Below, piece after piece: positions 28,908-37,479 of a stretch of 64,000 nucleotides of DNA (position 1 is the stretch's first letter; every line of letters begins with the position of its first letter). Origin of the DNA: Promineifilum sp. GTDB taxonomy: Bacteria; Chloroflexota; Anaerolineae; Promineifilales; Promineifilaceae. The DNA lies in the NCBI GenBank assembly GCA_017983515.1, contig JAGOBF010000003.1, forward strand, positions 124,001 to 188,000, given 5' to 3'. The position numbers and the translations under genes were made by a program. Under the pieces are notes generated by a model. The model was given only the letters and a program-made list of their open reading frames with translations. It made no database searches and was not told the DNA's origin.

Positions 28908-31073
28908 ATGGCAGAGATAACCATCCCCGAATCCGTGCTGGATGTCCGCAAGTCGAACGGGGCCAAATCGGCCGCGAAACAGCCGGCGATTGATTTGAAG
29001 GATCCCAGCCTCTACATCAACCGGGAATTGAGCAACATCGAGTTCAATCGCCGGGTGCTGCATGAGACGCAGTCCGACCACCCTTTGCTGGAGCGGGTGA
29101 AGTTCCTGGCTATCTTCCACGCCAACATGGATGAGTTCTTCATGGTGCGCGTATCGGGGCTTAAACAGCAATTCAAATTGGGGCTGGCGACCATGTCATC
29201 GGACGGGCTGCTGCCACGCGAGCAACTAGCCACTATTCATCGCACGCTGACGCAGTTATTCGCTGAAGCCAACACCACCTGGCGCGAACAGCTACACGCG
29301 GAACTGATCGAGAATAACATCCACGTGTTGCGCTATGAGGAGTTGAGCAAATCACAGCGCAACAAGCTGCGCATCTACTTTGAGCGCGAGATATTCCCCG
29401 TTCTGACGCCGTTTGCGTCCGACCCCAGCCGCCCGTTTCCCCATATCTCGAATCTGAGTCTGAATCTGGCTATTCAGGTGCGCGATCCGAAGACGGGCGA
29501 CATGCGCTTCGCCCGCGTCAAGGTACCGCCGCCGCTGTCGCGGCTGGTGCCGCTCAAACGGTTTGACCCCGATCAACTCTCGACGCCGGCGGTGAAGAAA
29601 TTTGTCTGGTCAGAGGAAGTCATCGCCGCCAATCTGGACAGGTTGTTTCCCGGCATGGAGATCGTCGCCGGTTACCCATTCCGGGTGACGCGCAACAGCG
29701 ACATGGAGTTGCAGGAAGAAGAGGCGGACGACCTGCTGTTGATGATGGAGGATAACCTGCGCCAGCGCCACTTCGGTACCGTGGTGCGGCTGGAGATCGA
29801 CGAGAGCATGCCCCAGGAGGTTCGCGACATCCTGATGTCGAACCTGGGGGTGGACTCCTACGACATCTATACGACCAACGGCCCGCTGGGGTTGAGCAGC
29901 CTGTGGGAGCTGCACCGGCTGGAGCGGCCCGATCTGAAGGACAAACCGTTCACGCCGCGCACACCGCCGATTCTGCAAAACGTGCGGGGCAGCATCTTCA
30001 GCGTCTTGCGCCAGCGCGATATCTTGCTGCATCATCCGTATGACAGCTTTTCGCCCGTGGTCAATCTTCTGGAGGCCGCGGCCGACGACCCTGATGTTCT
30101 GGCCATCAAGACGACGCTTTATCGCGTGGGCACGAACCCGCCGGTGCTGCAAGCTCTCAAAAAAGCGCGGCTGAACAACAAGCAGGTGGCGGCCGTCGTG
30201 GAGCTAAAGGCGAGATTCGATGAGGAGACCAACATTCATTGGTCGCAGGAACTGGAGAGCGTTGGCGTCCACGTGGCCTATGGGTTGATCGGCCTCAAGA
30301 CGCATTGCAAGGTGACGCTCATCGTACGCCGCGAGCGTGACGGCATTCGGCGCTACGTTCATCTATCCAGCGGCAACTACAATAGCGCCACGGCTCGACT
30401 CTACACCGACATCGGCTTCATGAGCGACGACGAAGCATTGGCCGACGATGCCAGCGACTTATTCAATTTTCTGACCGGCTATTCGCGGCAGGAGGAATTC
30501 CGCAAGTTTCTCGTGGCGCCGATGACGATTCGGCCGAAGCTGCTGGAGCTTATTCAACGCGAGACGCAGTTGGGAGCGAAGGGTCGAATCATCTTCAAGT
30601 GTAACTCCCTGGTCGACAGTGAGTTGATCCGTAATCTATACAAAGCGTCCCAGGCGGGCGTCAAGATCGATCTGATAGTGCGTGGTATTTGTGGGCTTCG
30701 GCCGGGGATACAGGGTGTCAGCGAGAACATTCAGGTGATGAGCATCGTGGGCCGCTTTCTGGAACATTCACGTGTTTACTACTTTCATAACAATGGCGCG
30801 CCCGCACTCTACATGGGCAGCGCCGATTTGATGCCGCGCAATCTGGACCGCCGGGTCGAAGTCTTATTCCCCATTGAAGACCCGGTCATGACGCAGTACA
30901 TCGTTGAAGATATTCTGGCAGTATGTTTGCGCGATACGGCCAAAAGCCACATGCTACAGAGCGACGGCCGCTACATCCCCCGCCGCTATTTGCTGGAAGG
31001 CGACGGCCCGTATTTCGACAGCCAGAAGTGGTTCCTGAGAGAAAGTAGCAGTAATATGGGCGAATACCTCTAG
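28908..31073 (+). CDS. ppk1: polyphosphate kinase 1
   Basis: 721 residues. The enzyme reversibly transfers the terminal phosphate of ATP to polyphosphate. The start at 28908 has GGAGG five bases upstream. N-terminal and middle signatures include LYINRELSNIEFNRRVL and FHANMDEFFMVRVSGL. The autophosphorylated histidine lies in RRYVHLSSGNYN (near residue 485), and further active-site segments include KTTLYRVGTNPPVLQAL and LKARFDEETNIHWSQ. The C terminus carries the phospholipase-D-like DLMPRNLDRRVEVLFPI. It is divergent from the CapA-like gene with about 60 bases between the two starts. Confidence 0.97.
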   Translation: MAEITIPESVLDVRKSNGAKSAAKQPAIDLKDPSLYINRELSNIEFNRRVLHETQSDHPLLERVKFLAIFHANMDEFFMVRVSGLKQQFKLGLATMSSDGLLPREQLATIHRTLTQLFAEANTTWREQLHAELIENNIHVLRYEELSKSQRNKLRIYFEREIFPVLTPFASDPSRPFPHISNLSLNLAIQVRDPKTGDMRFARVKVPPPLSRLVPLKRFDPDQLSTPAVKKFVWSEEVIAANLDRLFPGMEIVAGYPFRVTRNSDMELQEEEADDLLLMMEDNLRQRHFGTVVRLEIDESMPQEVRDILMSNLGVDSYDIYTTNGPLGLSSLWELHRLERPDLKDKPFTPRTPPILQNVRGSIFSVLRQRDILLHHPYDSFSPVVNLLEAAADDPDVLAIKTTLYRVGTNPPVLQALKKARLNNKQVAAVVELKARFDEETNIHWSQELESVGVHVAYGLIGLKTHCKVTLIVRRERDGIRRYVHLSSGNYNSATARLYTDIGFMSDDEALADDASDLFNFLTGYSRQEEFRKFLVAPMTIRPKLLELIQRETQLGAKGRIIFKCNSLVDSELIRNLYKASQAGVKIDLIVRGICGLRPGIQGVSENIQVMSIVGRFLEHSRVYYFHNNGAPALYMGSADLMPRNLDRRVEVLFPIEDPVMTQYIVEDILAVCLRDTAKSHMLQSDGRYIPRRYLLEGDGPYFDSQKWFLRESSSNMGEYL

Positions 31074-31181
31074 AAATCCTTCTTATCGCCCGCGCCCAGG
31101 GCGGGCACATCACGGCCGGAGATGTGGCCGGCGGCGCGCTTTTTCGCGTCGTCTTACCGCCGGGGGATCAAGGCCCGTAGA
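31061..31181 (+). pseudogene. possible remnant of a histidine-kinase C terminus after ppk1
   Basis: Overlapping and following the ppk1 stop, in a different frame, a short stretch translates as LLIARAQGGHITAGDVAGG followed by ALFRVVLPPGDQGP and a stop at 31179-31181. This looks like the last 30 residues of a GHKL ATPase domain (GG-x-I ... GG-x-x-F-x-V-x-LP). There is no start codon and no upstream part of a kinase, so it would be a decayed fragment. The match is short and by eye, so it may be chance. Confidence 0.35.
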
Positions 31182-31190
31182 GCATCCTCA

Positions 31191-31243
31191 GATGTCACAG
31201 ATTGCCCAGATTGGCGAGAGGCATGGCGGAAATCTGTGACATC
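31191..31243. repeat. 13-bp perfect inverted repeat upstream of the YceI lipoprotein gene
   Basis: GATGTCACAGATT (31191-31203) and AATCTGTGACATC (31231-31243) are exact reverse complements separated by 27 bases. The right arm overlaps the CRP-like box at 31235-31250. It could be a paired operator or an RNA stem after ppk1. Confidence 0.6.
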
Positions 31244-31250
31244 TTTCACA
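31235..31250. promoter_or_regulatory. perfect TGTGA-N6-TCACA box (CRP-type operator candidate)
   Basis: TGTGACATCTTTCACA matches the core of the CRP/CAP operator at all ten fixed positions. It lies about 140 bases upstream of the YceI lipoprotein start. No CRP-family transcription factor is encoded in this window, so the regulator is unknown. Confidence 0.45.
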
Positions 31251-31391
31251 TCCTAATTCCAATTTACAGACCCACGCAAAAATAAATATTAGCCTAATAA
31301 CCGCGCAGAAATAGGTCTGTTCTCATCCGGAGACGGCAAACTCACGTATTCATTCAAGGGCACTTTACCCGCAGAAATAAAACGAGGAGAG

Positions 31392-32174
31392 ATGATGAAG
31401 AAATTGACTTATGGATTGTTGTTGGCACTGATCGCCGTCGTAGTTCTGGCCGGCTGTGGGGTGCTGCAGGAGCCGGAGGCGGCCAGCGGAACGATTGAGG
31501 CCATCCCATTGGCGACACAGTCGGCCGGCGCGGTGGTCGAATCCACCGACGTCGCGCCGACCGCAAGGGTGGACGAAGCTACCGTGGCCGCGAATCCGAC
31601 GGCAGAAGCGGCCGTCGCTACGGAGGCTCCGGTCAGCGAGCCGGTCGTTTTCACCATCGATTCGGCCGCGTCGCAAGTGCGTTTTCAGCTAGATGAAGAT
31701 TTGCGCGGCGAGCGCAAGACTGTAGTGGGCGCGACCGACCAGGTGGCGGGCCAGCTCTCTATCGATCTGGCCGATTTGAGCTCGGCGCAAGTGGGCGTTA
31801 TTCAGATCAATGCTCGCACACTGGCCACGGACAGTAACTTCCGCAATCGGGCCATCCAGAACGAAATCCTGGATACCGGCGACTACGAGTTCATCACCTT
31901 CACCCCAACAGGTCTCGAAGGGTTGCCGGCCGCCGCCGCCGTAGGCGAGACAATCACCTTTTCTCTGGTAGGCGATCTCACGATCCGCGACGTGACACTG
32001 CCGGCGACATTTGCTGTGGAGGCGACGGCCGTCTCGGAGAGGCAAATTACGGGCACGGCCACGGCAATCGTGAATCGGGCCGACTTCGGATTGCAGATCC
32101 CCAGCGTGCCCAACGTGGCCAATGTGGAGGAGGAAGTCGAACTCTATATCGACTTTACGGCCAACGCATCGTAG
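31392..32174 (+). CDS. YceI-family lipoprotein
   Basis: 260 residues. The start is preceded by GAGGAGAG. The signal peptide ends in the lipobox VVLAGCG. A low-complexity Ala/Thr/Glu-rich linker (about 28-80) precedes a YceI beta-barrel domain (about 85-258), recognised by FTIDSAASQVRFQLDE, LATDSNFRNRAIQNEILDT and ITFSLVGDLTIRDVTLPATF. YceI proteins bind isoprenoid or fatty-amide ligands in a lipocalin-like barrel and are often induced by stress; the ligand here is unknown. A CRP-type box and a 13-bp inverted repeat lie in the 318-base upstream gap. A loose inverted repeat follows the gene. Confidence 0.88.
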   Translation: MMKKLTYGLLLALIAVVVLAGCGVLQEPEAASGTIEAIPLATQSAGAVVESTDVAPTARVDEATVAANPTAEAAVATEAPVSEPVVFTIDSAASQVRFQLDEDLRGERKTVVGATDQVAGQLSIDLADLSSAQVGVIQINARTLATDSNFRNRAIQNEILDTGDYEFITFTPTGLEGLPAAAAVGETITFSLVGDLTIRDVTLPATFAVEATAVSERQITGTATAIVNRADFGLQIPSVPNVANVEEEVELYIDFTANAS

Positions 32175-32184
32175 TTAGAAAGCG

Positions 32185-32248
32185 GGGGCAGGCGAGAAAG
32201 GGAGCAGGAGTGAAAGATGCTCCTCTTCCCTACTTTCTTCAATGCCCC
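32185..32248. terminator. imperfect hairpin between convergent YceI and SDR genes
   Basis: GGGGCA (32185-32190) pairs with TGCCCC (32243-32248). Between them purine-rich GAGAAAGGGAGCAGGAG opposes CTCCTCTTCCCTACTTTCTT. It overlaps the stop codon of the SDR gene and could end both transcripts. The pairing is imperfect. Confidence 0.35.
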
Positions 32249-33039
32249 TTCTTAATCGCCCGCTTGGCGATCTCATCCACCTGGCCCGGGGCGATAAGCT
32301 TCAGCCATTGACCAAAGCGGGAGCGGGTGGACATGATGACTTGCCGCTTGCGAGCCGCCGCGCCATCCAATATCAATCGGGCGCAGGCGTCGCTGGTCAT
32401 GATCTTGTCCACTTTCAGCGGGTTGTGACCCAGCGGCTGGCCGTCAGCGCCAAGGGAGCGGGTGTGCATCCCCGACGCCACGAAATCGGGGAAGGCGATA
32501 GTCACGCTGACGCCGTCGTCCTCGACCTCGATGCGCAACGATTCGAAGAAGCCAACCATGGCGTGTTTGCTAGCGGCATAGCCGGTACGCGTGGGAATGC
32601 CTGTGCGCGCGGCGACGCTGGCGACGGCGACGATGCGTCCCTGGCTTTGCTTGAGATAAGGCAGGGCGTAGTAGGTGCAATACATGCTGCCGAAGAAGTT
32701 GACGCGCATAAGGTATTCCAGCGAGTCGAGGTCTTCGACGTCCTCGAACTTCATCCACATACTGAGGCCGGCATTGTTGATGAGTGTATCGACGCGCCCG
32801 TATTCGGCCACGGCCCGCTCGACCAACTCGCGGCACTGATCTTCGTCGGTGACGTCCGTGGGCGCGACCAGCACTCGGCCGCCGCGTATCCTACAATCGG
32901 CGGCGACCGCCTCAAGTTGCTGCCCATTGCGCGCCGCCAGCACAAGCCACGCCCCATCTTCGGCCAGCTGGTGGGCCAGCGCTTCGCCGATGCCGGTCGA
33001 TGCGCCGGTCAGTATCACCACGTTATCTTTGAAATTCAT
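32239..33039 (-). CDS. short-chain dehydrogenase/reductase
   Basis: 266 residues from the ATG at 33039, preceded by GAGGA. This is a classical SDR: cofactor motif TGASTGIG, then NNAG (LINNAGLSMW), the catalytic Ser in VASVAARTG, and Tyr/Lys in GYAASKHA. The residue after the first Gly motif and the AARN segment (LVLAARNGQQ) suggest NADP(H) preference. The family oxidises or reduces alcohols, ketones or acyl groups; the substrate cannot be told. A C-terminal basic helix (RFGQWLKLIAPGQVDEIAKRAIKK) is typical of membrane-associated SDRs in bacteria. It is divergent from the GT1 gene. Confidence 0.88.
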   Translation of the reverse strand: MNFKDNVVILTGASTGIGEALAHQLAEDGAWLVLAARNGQQLEAVAADCRIRGGRVLVAPTDVTDEDQCRELVERAVAEYGRVDTLINNAGLSMWMKFEDVEDLDSLEYLMRVNFFGSMYCTYYALPYLKQSQGRIVAVASVAARTGIPTRTGYAASKHAMVGFFESLRIEVEDDGVSVTIAFPDFVASGMHTRSLGADGQPLGHNPLKVDKIMTSDACARLILDGAAARKRQVIMSTRSRFGQWLKLIAPGQVDEIAKRAIKKGH

Positions 33040-33054
33040 TCCTCGTCCTCGCGC

Positions 33055-33082
33055 TTGACCCGCCCTCGCGCTTTGGTAGTAT
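33055..33082 (+). promoter_or_regulatory. predicted promoter for the GT1 glycosyltransferase gene
   Basis: TTGACC (33055-33060), a 16-base spacer, TAGTAT (33077-33082). It would give a leader of about 60 bases to the start at 33151. Confidence 0.5.
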
Positions 33083-33150
33083 CCTGTACGCTCGTCCTGG
33101 GAACGGACGGTCAGCGATTTTAGCACACAAATCGAGGTGTACCCCGGCTC

Positions 33151-34440
33151 ATGGCCCACATCACCCTCATCACCTTCGGCTCGCGCGGCGACGTCCAACC
33201 CTACATCGCACTCGGGCTGGCTCTGCAAGCGAGCGGCCACATCGTGCGACTGGCGACTCATGGCCTGTACGCTGGCTGGATCGAGGGCTACGGTCTGGAA
33301 TTTCGCCCGGTTGCGGGAGATCCAATGGCGATGATTCAGGGACAAAGCGGGCGAGAGTGGGTGGAGACCGGCCGTCGTGGCTCCGACTTCCTGCGCGGGT
33401 TCCGCGACTTCACCGGCCCCATACTGCATCAGGCGACGGCCGATGTGCTGGCGGCTTGCGCCGATACCGATCTCATGCTGTTCTCCGGCGTGGCCTTCTA
33501 TGCCGCCTTCAATGTCGCCGAGAAGCTGAACCGGCCCTTTATCCAGACCTACCTTCAGCCCGTCAATCCGACGCGCGAGTTCCCCAGCGTCGTCTACCCA
33601 ACGCGGTTCAAGGGGGGTGGATTATTCAATTACGCCACGCACGCCATCGGCGGACAGCTCTTCTGGCAGGCCAGCCGGCCGCTGCTCAACGACATCCGGC
33701 GCGAGCGGCTGGGGCTGCGGCCGTTTTCGTTCGGCGGGCCGTTTCTGGCGATGCTGCGCCGCCGCCTGCCGGTGCTCCTCGGTTACAGCCCGACCGTTCT
33801 GCCCAAGCCGAAGGACTGGAACGAGGCCCAATTCGTGACCGGCTTCTGGTTCATGGGTAACGAGCCTTATGAACCGCCGGTGGAAGTAGCCCGATTTCTG
33901 GCAGGCGGCGAGCCGCCGGTCTATGTCGGCTTCGGCAGCATGACCGGCAACGACCCGGAGCGGCTGACGTCCGTCACGCTGGAGGCGCTACGTCTGAGCG
34001 GGCGGCGCGGCGTCCTGCTCAGCGGCTGGGCGGGGCTGGCCGACGGCGACTTGCCCGACACGATCCTGCGGCTGGACGCCGTGCCACACGACTGGCTGTT
34101 TCCACGGATGGCGGCCGTCGTCCACCACGGCGGCGTCGGGACGACCCACACCGGGCTGCGGGCGGGCGTGCCCAACGTCGTCGTGCCCTTTTTCGGCGAC
34201 CAGCCGTTCTGGGGCGACCGGGTGCACGGGCTGGGGGCCGGGCCGCGGCCGATCCCGCAGCAAGAATTGACGGCCGAGCGGTTGGCCGAGGCGATCCGTG
34301 CGGCAGTGGGCGACGAGGCGATGCGGGCGCGGGCGGCCGACGTAGGGCGGCGTATTCAGGCCGAGCGGGGTGTGGAGGAGGCGGTGGCGGTCGTTAATCG
34401 GTATCTGGGGCAGCGGCCGGGGTTTTTTAACGGGGTTTAG
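33151..34440 (+). CDS. GT1-family glycosyltransferase (sterol/UDP-glucosyltransferase-like)
   Basis: 429 residues, GT-B fold. The N terminus reads HITLITFGSRGDVQPYIALG, the hallmark of the sterol-glucosyltransferase branch of GT1, with the catalytic-His loop region SGHIVRLATHG. The C-terminal donor-binding signature is HHGGVGTTHTGLRAGVPNVV followed by FFGDQPFWGDRV. Members add a sugar from a nucleotide donor to lipids, sterols, carotenoids or polyketides. No biosynthetic cluster surrounds it, so the acceptor is unknown; a membrane lipid is the simplest guess. It has its own predicted promoter and is followed directly by the repeat array. Confidence 0.9.
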   Translation: MAHITLITFGSRGDVQPYIALGLALQASGHIVRLATHGLYAGWIEGYGLEFRPVAGDPMAMIQGQSGREWVETGRRGSDFLRGFRDFTGPILHQATADVLAACADTDLMLFSGVAFYAAFNVAEKLNRPFIQTYLQPVNPTREFPSVVYPTRFKGGGLFNYATHAIGGQLFWQASRPLLNDIRRERLGLRPFSFGGPFLAMLRRRLPVLLGYSPTVLPKPKDWNEAQFVTGFWFMGNEPYEPPVEVARFLAGGEPPVYVGFGSMTGNDPERLTSVTLEALRLSGRRGVLLSGWAGLADGDLPDTILRLDAVPHDWLFPRMAAVVHHGGVGTTHTGLRAGVPNVVVPFFGDQPFWGDRVHGLGAGPRPIPQQELTAERLAEAIRAAVGDEAMRARAADVGRRIQAERGVEEAVAVVNRYLGQRPGFFNGV

Positions 34441-34446
34441 AGAAGA

Positions 34447-35281
34447 GCCCTGGGCTAAAGCCGCGGGGCTAGGGAATGGCGGCCCGTGAACGGGCCTGAA
34501 GAATTGTTTGCCAGCCGGCCTCGGCCGGCGTTGTAGACTAGCCCGGCGCCTTTAGGCCAGGGCGAGAATACCGCCCCGGGCTAAAGCCGCGGGGCTAGGG
34601 AACGGCGGCCCGTGAACGGGCCTGAAGAGATGTCTGCCAGCCGGCCTCGGCCGGCGTTTTTGGCTAGCCCGGCGCCTTTAGGCCCGGGCGGGATGGGGTG
34701 AACACCGCACCGTGGCAAGCAAATTGAATACCGCCCGGGCTAAAGCCGCGGGGCTAGCGAACGGCGGCACGTGAACGGGCCTGAAGAGATGTCTGCCAGC
34801 CGGCCTTGGCCGGCGTTGTTGGCTAGCCCGGTGCCTTTAGGCCCGGGCGATATGGTTCGTACACCGAACCGTGGCGCTGCAATCGATCACCGCCCCGGGC
34901 TAAAGCCGCGGGGCTAGCGAACCACGGCGCGTAAACGGGCCTGAAGAGATATCTGCCAGCCGGCCTCGGCCGGCGTTGTTGACTAGCCCGGCGCCTTTAG
35001 GCCCGGGCGAGATGGTTCATACACCGCACCGTGGCGTCGCAATCGATTACCGCCCTAAAGCCGCGGGGCTAGCGAACGGCGGCCCGTGAACGGGCCTGAA
35101 GAGATGTCTGCCAGCCGGCCTCGGCCGGCGTTGTAGACTAGCCCCGCGGCTTTAGGCCCGGGCGGAACTAAAGCCGCGGGGCTAGCGAACCACGGCCCGT
35201 GAACGGGCCTGAAGAATTGGTTGCCAGCCGGCCTTTGGCCGGCGTTGTAGACTAGCCCGGCGCCTTTAGGCCCGGGCGGAA
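34447..35281. repeat. array of six GC-rich structured repeats
   Basis: Six related units: about 34447-34564, 34571-34691, 34731-34849, 34890-35009, 35050-35165 and 35166-35281. Each starts with CTAAAGCCGCGGGGCTAG and ends with CTAGCCCGGCGCCTTTAG or a variant, which pair with each other. The pairing is perfect over 18 bases in the fifth unit and 16 of 18 in most others. Inside each lie two smaller hairpins: GGCCCG-TGAA-CGGGCC and GCCGGCC-TC-GGCCGGC or variants. Each unit can therefore fold into a three-helix branched form. Units 2-5 are also linked by a related spacer of about 40 bases containing a CACCGCACCGTGGC-type sequence. There is no coding capacity. Confidence 0.93.
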
Positions 35282-35297
35282 CAGTGAAGCGGATGCC

Positions 35298-35798
35298 TTA
35301 TCCCAAATTCAGCATCTCATCCCACCATGCATGCTCTTCCGGCCCAACGCCATAGAGGGCCGACGACTCCCTCAACGCGCCGCAACCTACCGGCTGATCA
35401 TCTGTTCGCTCCAGAACCGGTATGAGCATTCGGTTGACATGGTGCTCTTTTTGCTTCTCCACGTACGCTACCACGTTAGGCAGTCGCTTGCCGTCAAATG
35501 TGAAAGCGCCGTATTCTTCTTGCCAGTAAAGAACAGGGTAAGGCGATGATTTGTTGAACCGGGCGGAAGCAACACCTTTCACCTGTCCAATGAATGTTGC
35601 CACGGCGATACGCGGCGGAATGCTGGCTACCAGGTGGACATGATCTTCTACACCGTTCAGCGCAAATACCACGCCGCCTAAGCCTATGGCTTTTGCGCGA
35701 AGAAAGCCGTAAATGCTCGGCTCTCGTTCTAATGTTACTAGGGGTTCGCGTCCTTTTGTGGCCCAAACGAGATGGTAATATAGTTGACAGTAAGGCAT
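35298..35798 (-). CDS. Y1 (HUH) transposase, IS200/IS605 or RAYT-like
   Basis: 166 residues. HUH single-strand transposase: the metal-binding HUH motif is GVEDHVHLVASIPP and the nucleophilic tyrosine is in VVAYVEKQKEHH. N-terminal YYHLVWATKGREP and the QEEYGAFTF segment are typical of the family. These enzymes cut and rejoin single-stranded DNA at sites defined by hairpins. The C-terminal 35 residues after the HUH fold are extra compared with minimal IS200 TnpA. It reads toward the repeat array. No TnpB or OMEGA RNA partner gene is present. All catalytic residues are intact, so it may be active. Confidence 0.9.
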   Translation of the reverse strand: MPYCQLYYHLVWATKGREPLVTLEREPSIYGFLRAKAIGLGGVVFALNGVEDHVHLVASIPPRIAVATFIGQVKGVASARFNKSSPYPVLYWQEEYGAFTFDGKRLPNVVAYVEKQKEHHVNRMLIPVLERTDDQPVGCGALRESSALYGVGPEEHAWWDEMLNLG

Positions 35799-35841
35799 AG
35801 AAACCTCTTATTCCAGAGCGACAATTCTACTATGCGGCGCT

Positions 35842-37479
35842 TCACACAATATACGGTGAACTGGCCCCCGTCTTACTCATCCCCGCCGGATCGAGCATGA
35901 CATTGACGCAGGCCGGCTTGCCCGACGCAAAGGCTCGTTCCAGCGCCGGGAGAATGCCGTCCGGTTCCTCAACCAGTTCTCCGTAGCCGCCCAGAGCCTC
36001 GACCACCTTATCATAGCGCGTGGGGGCCAGCGATGTAGCGATGGCGCGGTCCACGCCGACCATCTGCACTTGCGGCCCGCGAATCTGCCCCCAGCCGGCG
36101 TCGTTGCCGACGATGGCGACGATAGGCAGCCCAAAGCGCACGGCCGTGTCGAACTCGAAGCCGTTCAGCCCAAAGGAGCCGTCGCCGCTGAGGATGAGCA
36201 CCCATCGCTCCGGGTAGAGATGCTGCGCGGCGATGGCGAACGGCGCGCCAACGCCCAGGCAGCCCAGCGGGCCGGGGTCGAGCCACTGTCCCGGCCGGGT
36301 GATGGTCAACACTTTGGCGCAGGCGCTAACGATGTCGCCGCCGTCGCCGATGACGATGGTGTTCTCGTCCACGAAGCGATTGACTTCGGCCGCGAAGCGA
36401 AAGTGATTGACCGGGGAATCGTCCAGAGCCTCCCAGGTCGATTGCTTGTCATTGCGCGCCCGCTCCCACTCGGCCACCTGATCGAGCCAGGGCTGGAACC
36501 GAACGCCCTGTAACCCTTCGGCCAGCGCTTCCAGCACCAGCCGGGCATCGGCCACAAGCGCCACGTCGGCCCGCCGGTTGTGGTTCAGCTCGGCCGCGTC
36601 GTTCTCGATCTGGATGAGTTTGCAGTCGGGATTCCAGTCTTCGCGGCCATATTTCAGGCGGAAGTCGAGCGGCGTGCCGATGAGCAGCACGACGTCGGCC
36701 GCCCGCAGCGCCTTGCCGCGCGTCGCCTTGAAGCAGTGGGGGTGATCCATCGGCAGCGTGCCGCGCCCTGCGCCGTTGGTGAAGACGGGGACGGCCGTCT
36801 GGTCGGTCAATTCGCGCAGAGCGTCGCCCGCGCCGTCCCAGTAGACTTGCGTCCCGGCGACGATGAGCGGCCGTTCGGCGGCGCGCAACAGGTCGAACAG
36901 GGCTTGCACAGCATCGACCGGCGGAGGAACCGGATCGACGAGCACCCGATCCGGATTCCGCTCCGGCGCGTCAACGGCATTGAACAGCACGTCGAACGGC
37001 AGTTCGACGAAGACCGGGCCGGGCCGGCCGCTGAGGGCGTGGCGATAGGCTTCGGCCATCCGTTCCGGTATCTCTTCAGTGCGTTCTATCGTGAAGGCGG
37101 CCTTGGTGAAAGTGCGAAACATCTCCACCTGGGGCATCTCCTGCAACGCACCCATACCTCTTGTCTTCAGCGGCGCGGCCCCGCCCAGCAGGATCATCGG
37201 ACTGCGAGCCTGGTAGGCATTAGCGACGCCGGTGACGGCATCAGTGACTCCCGGCCCGGCGGTCACGAGCGCCACCCCCACATTGCGCGTCAGGCGAGCG
37301 TGGGCGTCGGCGGCGTGGGCCGCCGCCTGTTCGTGGCGGAAGTCGATGACGGCGATGTCGTGATTCAGGCAGCCATCGTAGATGGGCGCGACGTGGCCGC
37401 CGCAGAGGGTGTAGATCGTGCCGACGCCCTGGGCCGCCAGCGAGCGGGCGACGAGTTCGCCGCCGTGGACGTATTGCAT
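35842..37479 (-). CDS. thiamine-diphosphate-dependent enzyme (acetolactate synthase/2-hydroxyacyl-CoA lyase family)
   Basis: 545 residues from the ATG at 37479, which follows AAGGGGAAACTAAC. Three-domain ThDP fold. The N-terminal pyrimidine-binding domain has the activating Glu in FRHEQAAAHAADAHAR, then VTAGPGVTDAVTGVANAYQA. There is a central Rossmann-like domain. The C-terminal PP domain has ILSGDGSFGLNGFEFDTA and ends the metal motif with IVGNDAGWG. Candidates are a catabolic acetolactate-type synthase or a 2-hydroxyacyl-CoA lyase/oxalyl-CoA decarboxylase relative; no regulatory small subunit (IlvN) gene is next to it, which speaks against branched-chain amino acid synthesis. No clear operon partner. 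Confidence 0.82.
   Translation of the reverse strand: MQYVHGGELVARSLAAQGVGTIYTLCGGHVAPIYDGCLNHDIAVIDFRHEQAAAHAADAHARLTRNVGVALVTAGPGVTDAVTGVANAYQARSPMILLGGAAPLKTRGMGALQEMPQVEMFRTFTKAAFTIERTEEIPERMAEAYRHALSGRPGPVFVELPFDVLFNAVDAPERNPDRVLVDPVPPPVDAVQALFDLLRAAERPLIVAGTQVYWDGAGDALRELTDQTAVPVFTNGAGRGTLPMDHPHCFKATRGKALRAADVVLLIGTPLDFRLKYGREDWNPDCKLIQIENDAAELNHNRRADVALVADARLVLEALAEGLQGVRFQPWLDQVAEWERARNDKQSTWEALDDSPVNHFRFAAEVNRFVDENTIVIGDGGDIVSACAKVLTITRPGQWLDPGPLGCLGVGAPFAIAAQHLYPERWVLILSGDGSFGLNGFEFDTAVRFGLPIVAIVGNDAGWGQIRGPQVQMVGVDRAIATSLAPTRYDKVVEALGGYGELVEEPDGILPALERAFASGKPACVNVMLDPAGMSKTGASSPYIV

Larger units (their letters stand above)
34447..35798. mobile_element. Y1-transposase locus with associated REP-like repeats
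   Basis: The structured repeat array directly abuts the 3' end of a Y1 transposase gene (35298-35798). The last repeat ends 17 bases from the transposase stop. IS200/IS605 and RAYT enzymes are known to act on imperfect hairpins next to their gene, which fits. No repeat copy is visible on the other side (35799-35841), so the right boundary is uncertain. Confidence 0.6.

Noticed and set aside
32239..33429. 396-codon minus-strand frame with an upstream extension of the SDR
   Set aside because: The extension is antisense to the GT1 gene; the Rossmann start and ribosome binding site fix the SDR start at 33039.
34447..35281. CRISPR array
   Set aside because: The repeated unit is 115-160 bases with internal hairpins, there are no short unique spacers of constant size and no cas genes. 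It is a structured repeat family next to a transposase.
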